DNA from: Mesostigma viride | Taxonomy: Eukaryota; Streptophyta; Mesostigmatophyceae; Mesostigmatales; Mesostigmataceae | Direction: 5' to 3' | Assembly: GCA_009746045.1 (NCBI GenBank) | Contig: RPFO01000485.1 | Location: 762,383-826,382, forward strand | DNA length: 64,000 nucleotides | In this document: positions 8,336 to 18,948 of the stretch, piece by piece | How positions within the stretch are numbered: the first letter of the stretch is position 1 | Layout of the letters: each line of letters opens with the position of its first letter | Made by a program: the position numbers and the translations under genes | The notes under the pieces: generated by a model | Told to the model about the DNA's origin: nothing | The model's input: only the letters and a program-made list of their open reading frames with translations | Database searches by the model: none

Positions 8336-11300
8336 AGGTATGTTAAGGTCACGTCCTCCCAAAACCCAATATTACCAGCGTCTTGCTTCGATCGGTTTTA
8401 GGCTCGTTCGGTCCGCTAGCCAGCGCCGGTTTAGGCTTTTTTCCACAGCCGGCGCCGCGCCGGCAACAAATATTTCACGTGGCCGGCGGCCGGTGAATGC
8501 CGGCCAACAGCTGGCGTACTAAGGACGGCCACGAGCTGGCCATGTTGATGTTGTTGTTGTTGTTGCCCGCGCCGCACATGGGCAGCAGAGATTAATAGAA
8601 TCGGCCGAGGGCCAGAACATGAATTCACGAAGGTACTCATGCAGTGGAGACAGGTAGTACGGTTGCTTCATCGGACAGTACACCCGCGAACGCGTTGTAA
8701 AAACACAGCTTGGAGCTGGCCAAGTACCCCCCCCTGGTTTTTCCCCCCCAGGTTTGTTCGGTTGTTGTTGTTGTTGTCACCCACGCCGGCGCACATGTGA
8801 CCCCACCTGGCCCACCACGACAACACGCCCGGCCCCCAAACAGACCCGCGCCCCCTCCGCCCCCCCCCGGCCCCCCTGAACATGCAGGAAAACAGGCATG
8901 GCCACTCGCCCGGCGCCGGCACTTAGCTTGGCCCTAGGCTGGATGCAGGAAAACAGCCATGGCCAGTCGCCGCGCCGGCACTTAGTAGGGCCAGCCGGTG
9001 TGCGGATCCGCGCCGGAGACTTAAAAAGTGCCGCCGGATCCGTGCGGATCTGCGACTAAAATCCGGCTGATCCGGCTGTAAGCGAAGCGCTGCCGCTAGC
9101 ATCTCCGAAACATGACAGTCAATTCGTGCAACTAGCACTATATGCTACCCTCCTGCCAGCTTGGGCCAAGCTATAACCGCACGAAATCCGCAGATTCTCA
9201 GGTCGTACTAGTTTGCCACCGAAAGGGGCAGGGAAAGTACCCCCGACGCGTCCTTTCTTGTATAGTCGTACGTGCCAGGATGTCGCCACCCCCTGCGCAC
9301 CATTCAGCTCCTCGGCGTTTTTTCAGTAGCACGTGCGCTTCCACCTTTGCTCCTCTGCAAAACAGTGATTCTTTTGCGATGGTCGTGCCACAGCCTTGGT
9401 GATAAGCTGTCGCGAACCCGTAGCATAGTTGGCTTTAATGACGTTACGACGGGGTCCATCGTCGAGCATCGCGTCCTCAAAATATCATCCAGAAGGCACC
9501 ATTCCGCCTGGGAGAAAGGTACACCGTCTGAGCAACCAATCCGCACCACAGGCGGTGCGCGAGGATTGTACCCGCTATACGAGACATTATGCTCCGTCAA
9601 GTCCGGTGTTTTTTGCAACGTCACCCACATCTGTTCGGTGCTGCCCCTTTGCACAAGCTCTACAAACAGGCCGTGGACCGGCTGGGTCGCGTAGTATCTC
9701 CGCACATCTGAACCCTGTGGTGCCAGATCTCCTTTGCGGCCGTTTCGACCCTGGAACGTGATTCGTTGTCCACATCGTTCGCGTCGCTGCAGCAACACGA
9801 TGTTTTCTGGCATACGCGGGCTTTTGGTTCCCGCCGCACATTTGAAAGTGCTGTCCTCCGGATTTTTGCCTTTGCACCGTGTGCAGTTCTTGGACGTTTG
9901 GAATCATGGCATGGCTAACGTAATGACTGACTAGCTAGACCTTTTCAGTGGTTTCCCATTTGCGGGTATTTCCTCGTAAATGGTGGGAGAGCGATCGCAG
10001 CAATGTTGCTTACCACTAGACACTCCCGCCGGGCCAGTGGCTCGAAACACACGCCCTGATCAAGCAAGCTGTTTCCGGCCCCACCGTCTAGGTCATCTAG
10101 TCGCTCTACACGTAAGCCAGCCATAATTTCAATGCACAAGGCTACACATTTCCATCACCATTCATCCTCATCATCCTGAACGACTCGAACACGCGGACAA
10201 GATAACGGCAGGCTCGAGCTACCATGTTCCGGATTCTCCCGATTTCTGGCCTGCGCTGCATGGTTGTCTCCTTGATACAGCCACGACACATATCATTAAG
10301 TCCTCTTGCCGGGTTGCTCATGAACCGAACCATGATGTCTCTGTCGCCAAAAAGTGGGTTCCGGAGGTTTCGGCGGTCGTTTCACGACAAGCGAGGTGCC
10401 AACGGATCTGGCTATGGGTACTGGCTAGAACGTCAAGTCATCAATGGTGATGGAGGGTGCGGCCGCCGGCCGGGTGATTTTACTCCCGTAAATAAGGATG
10501 CCGTCTGTCGGGTCACACCCATAATTATGCCGGGTGCGCGTACGCAGTACGCTTATAATGACGGCTGTACGGCGTGAGATACTAGCTCTTCAAGGGCAGC
10601 TGGCTGCGATTGCGAACCCGTTTAGGCATTTTCAAGCAAGAACTTGGGCGTTGGTAATTAATTATTGCCAAGTGATATGTTGATCAAAAGAACCTACAAA
10701 AACTGTGACGGATGATACTGCGTTGCCCGTCATGGTGAAACGACCGAAAGTCACAAATGGCGGGCAAATACAGATTATACAGAAGGCCTGTCTCCAGTCT
10801 CCACCGCGCCACGTCATTCACGGCAAAAGTATCTCACTTGACAGGAAGATGGCCGAGGACACGGTTTATACGACGGACAAGAGTCGAAGTATGAGAGCTG
10901 GGACAGCACTGCAATAACTCTGGAGAAGAATTTTTGGGAACCGTTCATCATACAATCGAGCAGCTCAACTGGGGTGGATGGGGATTACCTGGACAGAAGA
11001 ATAAGTGAATTTTATAATCACGGAGACAGGCATATGCCTGCTTGCAAGACGCGGAACGATTCGCGAAACAATAGCCCTCCCAAAACAAAAAAATCGGTCA
11101 CCGTTCAGGACTGACGCCGGCGGAAACTTCGTCTCGTATCTCAGAGGCCGGTAAGCTTGCCTGGTCAACAGCGACCTGCCGTTGAGGCCTTCGTGATTCG
11201 TTAATTTGCGAATTCAAAGAATTTGTGGCATAGTTTTATTATGGACATTCATGCTGGACGTACGTGAATACTGATCAAGTCGCCGCACGTCGAGACCGAC

Positions 11301-12930
11301 GTGTCCCTACGGGTTACGAGTAATTTGTCTCCCGCCCATGCATCGGCAAGCGATATGGATCTAGTGGTTATGCGGCCGGTACGTAAGGGTCGAGCATGTA
11401 GAGATGAACTTAGCAACGGGACTGTTCAAAGTTGTTGATGCACCCTTTTTTCTTCAACACAGCGGCTGGACATGCAGTTGTCGTCAGCTGAGAAGACGAC
11501 ATCTCTTGCAAGCTATCGGCATCCAATTGTGAAATGTGTTCAGCGTGAAAAAAATTTTCTTGGAAAGCTAGACCATGCCTCCGCCACGCATGCAGGCGTA
11601 CGATAATTTCAAGGCAGCTGGTCTGGCCATATCAGTATTGGACGATTGGTCCCGGCTTCGCGGTGCAGGACTCTCGCCGGTTTCTATCCCGAATTCAGGA
11701 CGTCTATTTTGACTCTCGAGCACAATGCGACTCATGATGTGGGGTATGGAGGGTGATGAACGAACCTGGGCTTTACCATCTCAGATGCGTAGGTTTGCTG
11801 TTCTTAATTATTAGGGGGGGGGGGCGGGGGAAATATTATGATTGAGCAAATGCGTTGCGGGGTCGAGCAGCCAGTACTGCAGCACATCCTTGAACATACG
11901 GAAGGGGTGCAGGAAATGACGGGGAGATACTGTATACATACTTCTCACGAGCCATGTATCGATGAGACAACTAGTGCCGGCCGGCCTGAAATCTGGATGG
12001 TCCGAGCCATGGAAGCTTTAGCCTGCCGTTATCATTTCAGTGTTTGTCAATTCATTCAGGATCGGAGCTCATAATACTCCGGACAATTGAGATGAAGGAG
12101 TTGGAAATGTGTAGCATTGTGTACATACCATGGTCCGGATTCTGCCGATTTCTGGCCTGCGCTGGTTGTCTCCTTGAAAGTTGGCTGGCCAAATTTCAGA
12201 GAGCGTACATTAATAGGATGAAGAAGCATGCTCTGTCTCAGCTACGCAATTTAGTTGTTTCACTTAATATGTACAGCAGACGCAAGATGATGCATGGGCT
12301 AAAGTAAACAATGGAACTTGTTGAACTAGGACAAAAACGCCGACATATGCCCCACCACGCACGTCTGGCAAACGCCCGTGAGTGATTGCATGGTATATGC
12401 ATACCCTTGAAGTTAATTAGCAAGTGACGCAGTCACGTGCTAATAAATTAATGCCCACCCAGATGCTGTCTCTTATCCTTCTCATCGCCCATTCTCATCA
12501 GTGGGCTATCTCAGGACGAATGAAACACAAGTCAACCGGCCTTCCCCACACCCGGGTGCACATGCATCGTGCAAGGTTCATCACTACCCTGATGCCTCTG
12601 TCCTGACAGGAGGTGCTCTTTCAGGAGATTGAAGGCCGCTTGAAACGCAGCAAAGCTCTGCTGACATCACCGCTCACAGACGCCCCGTTGCTGGCTCCGG
12701 TGCCACGGGGTGGCGGTACCATTCGGCGGTCACTAGCTGCGGTCGCTAGGCCCCGAAGGGAGGTTGCGTCGCCGCAGCGTTGTCTGCCCCGCCGCGAAGG
12801 GCTGGGAAACGTAGACGGTGGTCGGGTCCTTGGGGTCGATGAACCTGCCCCCCGCAACACGTCCACAACACAAGGCAGGACACACCCGCACCACATCCCA
12901 CAAGGGGGGGCAGGGCAAGGCAGTGAAGCA
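8336..12930. other. Gene-poor interspersed-repeat region
   Basis: I find no ORF with recognisable protein features. It contains CG-rich palindromic stretches (GCCGGC clusters at 8430-9060), a poly-G run near 11814-11830, a long copy of dispersed element B at about 9996-10278, and fragments of it at 11958-12033 (reverse) and 12121-12176. The rest appears unique and non-coding. Confidence 0.5.
9996..10278 (+). repeat. Dispersed element B, long copy 1
   Basis: About 280 bp nearly identical, in direct orientation, to 44152-44431. Shared landmarks in order: CACTAGACACTCCC, the poly-pyrimidine GGCCCCACCGTCTAGGTCAT, CTACACGTAAGCCAGCC, GACTCGAACACGCGGACAAG and the terminal CTGGCCTGCGCTG...GGTTGTCTCCTTGAT, here interrupted by a 4-base insertion. 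Its right end is the part that recurs as short fragments elsewhere in the window. Confidence 0.8.
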
Positions 12931-13020
12931 ATGCGTGATGATGACAACACCACGTGAGCCGCGCGTGAATACCACAAGGAAGGCAGGAGGACAAGAAGGA
13001 CGCGACTGCCTAGGGCAGGC

Positions 13021-13563
13021 TGGTGGGCGGGTGGGCAGGTGGGCAGGCGGGCGGGTGGGCAGATGGGCAGGTGGTCAGGTGGTCAGGTGGTCAGGTGGTC
13101 AGGTGGGCGGGTGGGCGGGTGGGAGGGTGGGCCGGTGGGCGGGTGGGCAGGTGGGCCGGTGGGCCGGTGGGCCGGTGGGCCGGTGGGCCGGTGGGCCGGT
13201 GGGCCGGTGGGCCGGTGGGCCGGTGGGCCGGTGGGCCGGTGGGCCGGTGGGCCGGTGGGCCGGTGGGCCGGTGGGCTGGGCCGGTGGGCCGGTGGGCCGG
13301 TGGGCCGGTGGGCCGGTGGGCCGGTGGGCCGGTGGGTCGGTGGGCCGGTGGGCCGGTGGGCCGGTGGGCCGGTGGGCCGGTGGGCCGGTGGGCCGGTGGG
13401 CCGGTGGGCCGGTGGGCCGGTGGGCCGGTGGGCCGGTGGGCCCGTGGGCCGGTGGGCCGGTGGGCCGGTGGGCCGGTGGGCCGGTGGGCCGGTGGGCCGG
13501 TGGGCCGGTGGGCCCGTGGGCTGGTGGGCCGGTGGGCCGGTGGGCCGGTGGGCCGGTGGGCCG
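13021..13563 (+). repeat. GGTGGGCC-type minisatellite
   Basis: About 540 bp built mostly of the 8-mer GGTGGGCC, with diverged GGTCAGGT and GGTGGGCG variants at the left edge and occasional GGTGGGCCC or GGTGGGTC variants inside. It is open in several frames on both strands, which produces spurious long repetitive ORFs (AGGPVGRW or PPAHRPTG). Four-G-run spacing makes G-quadruplex formation on the + strand likely. Confidence 0.95.
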
Positions 13564-13638
13564 GGTCTTCAACGCATGACAACTCATCCCCTGCGGGCCG
13601 CGGCACCCAAGGGGCCGCGTGGCCCACAACTAGTGGCT

Positions 13639-13762
13639 ATTCCGACCATCAGCGCAGACTGTTCCGACCATCAGCGTAGACTGTTCCGACCATCAGCGCA
13701 GACTGTTCCGACCATCAGCGCAGACTGTTCCGACCATCAGCGCAGACTGTTCCGACCATCAG
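13639..13762 (+). repeat. 22-bp tandem repeat
   Basis: Five full copies and one partial copy of a 22-bp unit (TTCCGACCATCAGCGCAGAC with a GT/AT junction), one copy with a single C-to-T change. It directly follows the 8-mer minisatellite. Units abut with no spacers, so it is not a CRISPR. Confidence 0.9.
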
Positions 13763-14220
13763 GGCATCCAAGGCCAAATGCACCGGCTTGTCTACCCCTA
13801 CAGGCTGTCGTACCTATTCCCCACGCCATGCCCCCAGAGTCCAAGTCCGAAAAGCGGGTATCCTTGTTAGTCCACGTAGCCAGCAGTGCCGTGTGCTCGC
13901 AAACTCAAGTATCCCCCCCCATGCCCCCCCACAGGGAACTTTATTTCTTGCATTTCCAGCATCAGCCACGGTACGCAAGATTCCATGCGCTAGCAACGTC
14001 ACCAGTGCACGTGCGTAATGTGTGCAGCGTCATATCAGCGTGCCAGCGTACGTGGAATCCTGCCACCAGCGAGTCAACGTATGCAACATCATGCATGCAC
14101 AGCCAATGGTCCCACGAAGCCAAAACATGCAAGCAACGCCACACGTCTGCGTCCTGACATCATGCTGGCAACGTACACTCGCGCGACAAACCCAACATTA
14201 CGCCAGCATCAAGTCACCGT

Positions 14221-14317
14221 CACGAGGCAACGTTCGACCATGCTAGCCGCCCGCTCCACACCACGAAGCAACATTCGATCGTGCTAGCCGCCCGCTCCAC
14301 ACCACGAGGCAACGTAC
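14221..14317 (+). repeat. 41-bp tandem repeat
   Basis: Two full copies (14221-14261 and 14262-14302) and part of a third, with landmarks CACGAGGCAACGTTCG and TGCTAGCCGCCCGCTCCACA. A related GGCAACGTACACTCGCGCGA fragment is at about 14166. Non-coding as far as can be seen. Confidence 0.8.
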
Positions 14318-14359
14318 GCTCGCGCGACAAACTCCTGCACTGGCGCCGGTGGCGCAGAA

Positions 14360-14602
14360 GGGATTGTCGAGTGCGGGCCGCCCTCGCCCTCGCCCTCATG
14401 CTGGTGATCACCCCCATGATGCTGGTGCTGGTGGCCGTCACCATGGCCGCCCACGTGGGACCCGATGGGAGCCAGGCCGCGCGCCCATGACAGCAGGTTG
14501 AAGAAGAGCGGCAAAAAGGTGCCGACACCTCCCTCCTTGAAGGACAGCTGCACCGCGTGGGGGACGGCGTCGTACGAACCCGGGGGCCCACCGGCGATCT
14601 GC
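14360..14602 (-). CDS. Possible exon of an unidentified His-rich membrane protein
   Basis: Read on the minus strand, a segment after an AG at about 14603 encodes YDAVPHAVQLSFKEGGVG, then a hydrophobic stretch (TFLPLFFNLLSWARGLAP) and a His-rich tail with HGDGHQHQHHGGDHQHEGEG. A transmembrane-like helix followed by a His-rich loop is the kind of feature seen in metal-ion transporters, but I cannot place it in a family and cannot find flanking exons. A nearby minus-strand frame at 14919-15030 (TPFLLSAWGTFVYNAGSG) might belong to the same gene. GC-rich DNA easily gives such frames by chance, so this is a candidate only. Confidence 0.25.
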
Positions 14603-17224
14603 CAGCATAAACCGGGGGGGCCACCGGCATAAACGCGACAGGTGGTGGTAGCGGCGCAAGCATAAGGGTGGCACGAGACAGCCATGCCACCATCAACAAG
14701 ACGGCAAGTAAGGCTCAAGCGAAAGGGCATAAGGGTGGCAAATGGTGGTCATGGCACAATCATAAATACGTCAAGCAGGGTACGTGGAACAACCACGAAA
14801 CAAGGACGTTGAAGAAGGAGATGATGCTTAGGGCGGTCGTGTTGCAGAGGCACGCCAGGGTCTCTGCAATCTTGTCAGGGTGCACCCCCAACATTTCTCA
14901 GAATGCCGCGCTGGCGCTCTACCGGTGTTCCTTGAAGGCTCTTGCCCAATGCCCAATGCCCGAGCCAGCATTATAAACAAAAGTGCCCCAAGCGGACAGA
15001 AGGAAAGGGGTGGAGCCCATCATGGCCGCACACCCTTGCTCGGGTATGTCTCCAGCAGGAGCAGGAGACCACAGGAACCCTACAGCACAGGGTGTCCCTG
15101 GCAGGGGCGCGGTCTTTGGCCGCCTATTCACGGTGGGACAGCAAGTGCTGGCATATTGCCTACCTATTTTTCGGCATATTCAGTATGTTGACGGCGCAGT
15201 GAGGGAAGGTCCGTGCGCGGGCCTGTCAGAACCGCCACCCCGTTGTCCTGATTGATCGATAACCACGTAAACTGTAGTCCCATTGGGGTGTGCCAGGTCA
15301 AGCCCTCCACTCGCCGGATGGCAGCATGAAGGCCGCACAAGAAAGCGCATGAGCCACCAGCTGTCGCACTGTGTGCCGGGGCGTGCTGCCAGCCGTAGTG
15401 AATCCCAGCGGAGCGTGCTAGTCTGCCCAGCGCCCGCTTGCGGAAGAGTCCACACACCGTGCACACCTTGCGCCTCCTGGCGGCCAGCGGTAGCCCTAGA
15501 AAAGCAATTAGCAAAATGCCGAGAACACCTGGCAAGCACCATGGGGTGGTTGCATGGCAAGCGTGTACGCACCGAGAACACCTTGCACGTGATGTTGTTG
15601 CACCCAAAGATGGGCTGGTTGAACTGCTCCCCGCGCGTGTAACTCTGCCAGGAACAACGAGGAAGAGGGGCAGCACGCAGATGGCAGCAACAACGGTGAG
15701 CAGGGACGAGGGGGGAAGCCGAAAAGGGGGGTCCTCGTTGCATGGCAAGAACGCGCACAGATTGCGCACACGGATGGCAGCAACTAGGGCAGGCACGGGT
15801 GGTAAACGCAGGGTCATAAGCCACACTGCCCATCCCATCATCATGCCAAGGGTGGGCACGGGTGGTAGAAACAGGGTCATAACCACGATGCCTACTTCCG
15901 CGTTATGCCATGTACACAACAGCAGACATCGCCAGAGCATGGAAGGAAGAATCGAACGGGAACTATTTACACGGTCTAAAACTATTTACGCAGCGGTCTA
16001 AGGGCAGACATGACGTATACCATCAGGATGGATAGGTGATATTTCTTACTCGATGGACACTCTCAACTTACCAGCGGCATGTCGAATGCCTGCATGACAG
16101 GCCCTGGCTTGTCGGCCACGAACACCATCCGGATGCTGGACAGGTACAGCGTCCCTCGCGCCGACCACTTGCCGCCAGAGATCACCCCCCTGCGAGACAT
16201 AGCAGCGGCAAGCAATTTCGGCGTTAGGCTTACTGCTGTGAACTTGTCCAGATCTAGAACAGCAACAGCACAGGCAGCAATTTCGGCGTTAGGCTTACAG
16301 TCGTGAACTTGTCCAGATCTAGAACAGCAACAGCGCGCGCGGCTCTCAAAGCTGGAGAGAAATTCTCAGCATACACACGTACCCCAAATTGTCCACATAA
16401 AGCTCGATTCCATCACGTGCCAGAACAAACCACTCCCCTTCAAAGGGCACAGGAAGCCCACCAGGGGTAAGTAGCTCCGGGTTTAAAGCCATGCTGTTAG
16501 CGGCGAACTAGGTTTAAGGTAAGTTCCCGTGAAGCCACCTAATCACACGTTAAGCTGTCGAATGTGGCACGAGACACTGTCAAAAGTGTTAGAAATGAAG
16601 CAGCTGTCGCCGGCACGCTAACCCCACCAAAGCTTGACTGAATTACAACTGGGAACGATACCAAAGTGAACCGTATAATTTTCAAGTCAGCAAAGAGATT
16701 ATTATACAACTCTGCCTAAAAACTTAGCCAGCAACGTTATCAAAGATTTTCACAGCTAGACATGCAAGTAGCTAGCCTAATTGTCTATGTCGATTATTGA
16801 ATCGTTGGCTTCATCGCCCTCGATCCAGAAACTCGGCTTGCACAATCATGTTGCTCGCCAAGTCTCGGATGCCACGTGCCCAGTCTTGGCGGGCAGCGCG
16901 ACCACGGAGATTTTTTCCCTCGACAATTCTGTATCCGGACATACTCCGGACATGCAGGTCCGTACAGCGTATGCCCGTACCCCAGGAATATTGTTCACAA
17001 GAGCCAGATAGCAGTCGGCAATCGGCGGGGCCGGGCGCGGCACCGGCGGTTCTCCCCAGCTTGGATCCGGCACGTGACTGACCTGTAGCTACCGACGGGC
17101 AGAATGGCTAGCCGACGGGCAGAATGTACACACCATCATGGCCACGTGCTCGCCAACCCGAACAAATTGGACAGTCATTTCTGACCGGCCCATGACCGGC
17201 CGGGCCATGCTTATCACTGATTCC
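14603..17224. other. Gene-poor region, no supported gene
   Basis: Open frames on both strands (for example 15164-15940 minus) lack recognisable domains and contain stop-rich alternatives. 16203-16334 holds a tandem duplication of about 65 bp (landmarks AATTTCGGCGTTAGGCTTAC and CTTGTCCAGATCTAGAACAG). No RNA gene seen. Confidence 0.45.
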
Positions 17225-17480
17225 ATAGTCACGTGCACCGCTAACACACCGACAGTACACAACCAGCCATAGCCTCAGCTTAGCCCTTGTCCAGCCATGC
17301 TACGTCCTGGCTATGATCAGTTTACTTGCCCACGCTACTTGTTACTGATGATATGCTCACATGGGTCTTATTGCACCCACAGCACTTGCCGGATCGTCTA
17401 TGGCGTGTCCGATTGCTGCTGTGGCATGCCTCTGGCATGAAGGAGAAAGGGGGTCGCTGCCCTTTCTTCTTGTTGTGCAC
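17225..17480 (+). repeat. Dispersed element A, uninterrupted copy
   Basis: Contains CACGTGCACCGCTAAC, CAGCCATGCTACGTCCTGGC, GATATGCTCAC, CTTATTGCACC, then directly GCCGGATCGTC, TGTCCGATTGCTGCTGTGGC and GAAGGAGAAAGGGGGTC. At 44054-44516 the same series occurs, but about 280 bp of element B separates CTTATTGCACC from the CTTGCCGGATCG part. This copy therefore shows the empty site. A partial copy of the first third lies at 38655-38760. Confidence 0.75.
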
Positions 17481-17491
17481 ATGCAGGGATT

Positions 17492-17536
17492 AAAAGCACT
17501 TCGGTGCTCCGTGACTCCCCAACGGGAGCACGAGTT
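17492..17536 (-). repeat. Right copy of the 46-bp inverted repeat
   Basis: Inverse of 8290-8335 with about one mismatch, followed on its outer side by TTTAATTAATTTTATTAATTAATTATT. See the left copy. Confidence 0.7.
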
Positions 17537-18948
17537 TAATTAATTTTATTAATTAATTATTATTCCAGTCGGTGCCGGTGCTCGGCCCCGGCGGCCCGCC
17601 CCCCCGGCAACAGCGCCGCCGGCTGAACTCAGGACTAAATCCAAATCGGCCAGTTCGGTTATGATTCGTGTCAGCCGGCCCGCATGTGAGTATCATGATT
17701 GACACGCGGTTTGTTCCATGGTGGGGTGTTGCCTTATTCAGTTTCTTTCCACTGATAGCATTTCAGTACATAAACCTAATTCTTACAGCCGGCTTAGGCA
17801 TGCGTGTAGCCTGTGTTTTCAGTTCTGGCTGTCACGAGTTTTTATTACCATCGGGTCCTCAAATGCATCGCTTGCACAGCCGGCTCGTCATGGCCGGAGG
17901 CTGGGCGCTGTACGGCTGACGGCCGGAGACATGTGAATGGGACAACCAGCGCAGGCCCGGCAGAATTCCGTCTCCAGAGACTATGATGGTAGCTCAGTCG
18001 ATCCTCTAGGTGGCCTGCTTATCCATATACGGTCCCGACTAGTCAGTGCAGGCATGATGATGCAACGTACGTGATCGTAACTTCATAGAGATGAGAACAT
18101 AATCTGGACTGTAATAAGTAAGTTTGTAATCTCTCCACTGAGGCTTCTCGACCGGTAGCTGAATTGCCAACATTGTGTGTGGGTTTGGATTACTGCCTTA
18201 GGGCTGGGCAGCATACGCTGCTGCGTAGTAAAGATGGAATTTTGCATTGCGGTACAGCCTAGCCAGGGACGCCAATCAGTTCACAAATTAGTGAATACTG
18301 GTTAGAGTCCAACATGAGCAAATTGCAAAGTCAAAGTTATATTACTCGTGTTAGGAAAACTTGGGGGCACATCTAAAGAAGCAAAAAGGAATGAATAACT
18401 TTAACGTGGCTTGAGCAAGCCGGCATGCAATCAAATAACGCATAACAACCAAGCAGACTGTGCTCGAACTGATAAGGACCCCATTTGCTTTTCTTTATTT
18501 AGAAATGTTAGGTAATGGCCGGGCCAAAGTTCTATCTTATAAGCTCATATGCGAAACGTAAATCAGCCAGTTGAAGCTAGTTTCGTGGAATGGTGAGTGC
18601 ATTTCTATATCGCGGGGGTCTAACACCCCTGAAGTGTTTGTATGTCAATGTCGTGTCCATTGGCATGCCAGGTGAAAAGGCTATTGGGCTTAGAAGCCCA
18701 TGGCTAGACCATATGATATTGCCTCACTACATATGGACGGGAAAGCCGGAGTAGACACCCCTCCGCCGGTTGTTGATATTTTCACCGCTCATCATGGCTG
18801 CGCCAAGTGAAATGCGCGAGCCCATGGCTATACCATATGAACACGTAGGCACAGGCCATCCTGGTTCCAGGCATGCCCATCGGTAGGATCACTTGCAAGC
18901 AAGGCCAGCCTGCCAGGTAATTACTTGCCAAGTGATAATCAGTGCCCG
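17537..18948. other. Gene-free stretch 3' of DOLPP1
   Basis: No coding evidence. It includes a reverse fragment of element B at 17941-17960. Near 18690-18850 a CCCATGGCTAGACCATATGA string is repeated in modified form (CCCATGGCTATACCATATGA). Otherwise unique AT-moderate sequence. Confidence 0.45.

Noticed and set aside
13639..13762. CRISPR-like direct repeats
   Set aside because: Units abut without spacers, no cas genes are present, and the setting is eukaryotic; it is a minisatellite. The same applies to the 26-bp and 37-bp arrays at 22.0-22.8 kb.
12818..14157. Long repetitive ORFs (AGGPVGRW, PPAHRPTG) on both strands
   Set aside because: They are translations of the GGTGGGCC array, which is open in several frames on both strands; no other coding evidence.
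15164..15940. Minus-strand ORF of 258 codons
   Set aside because: Arg/Cys/Trp-rich composition typical of GC-rich antisense frames. Competing frames are equally open, and no domain or splice pattern supports it.
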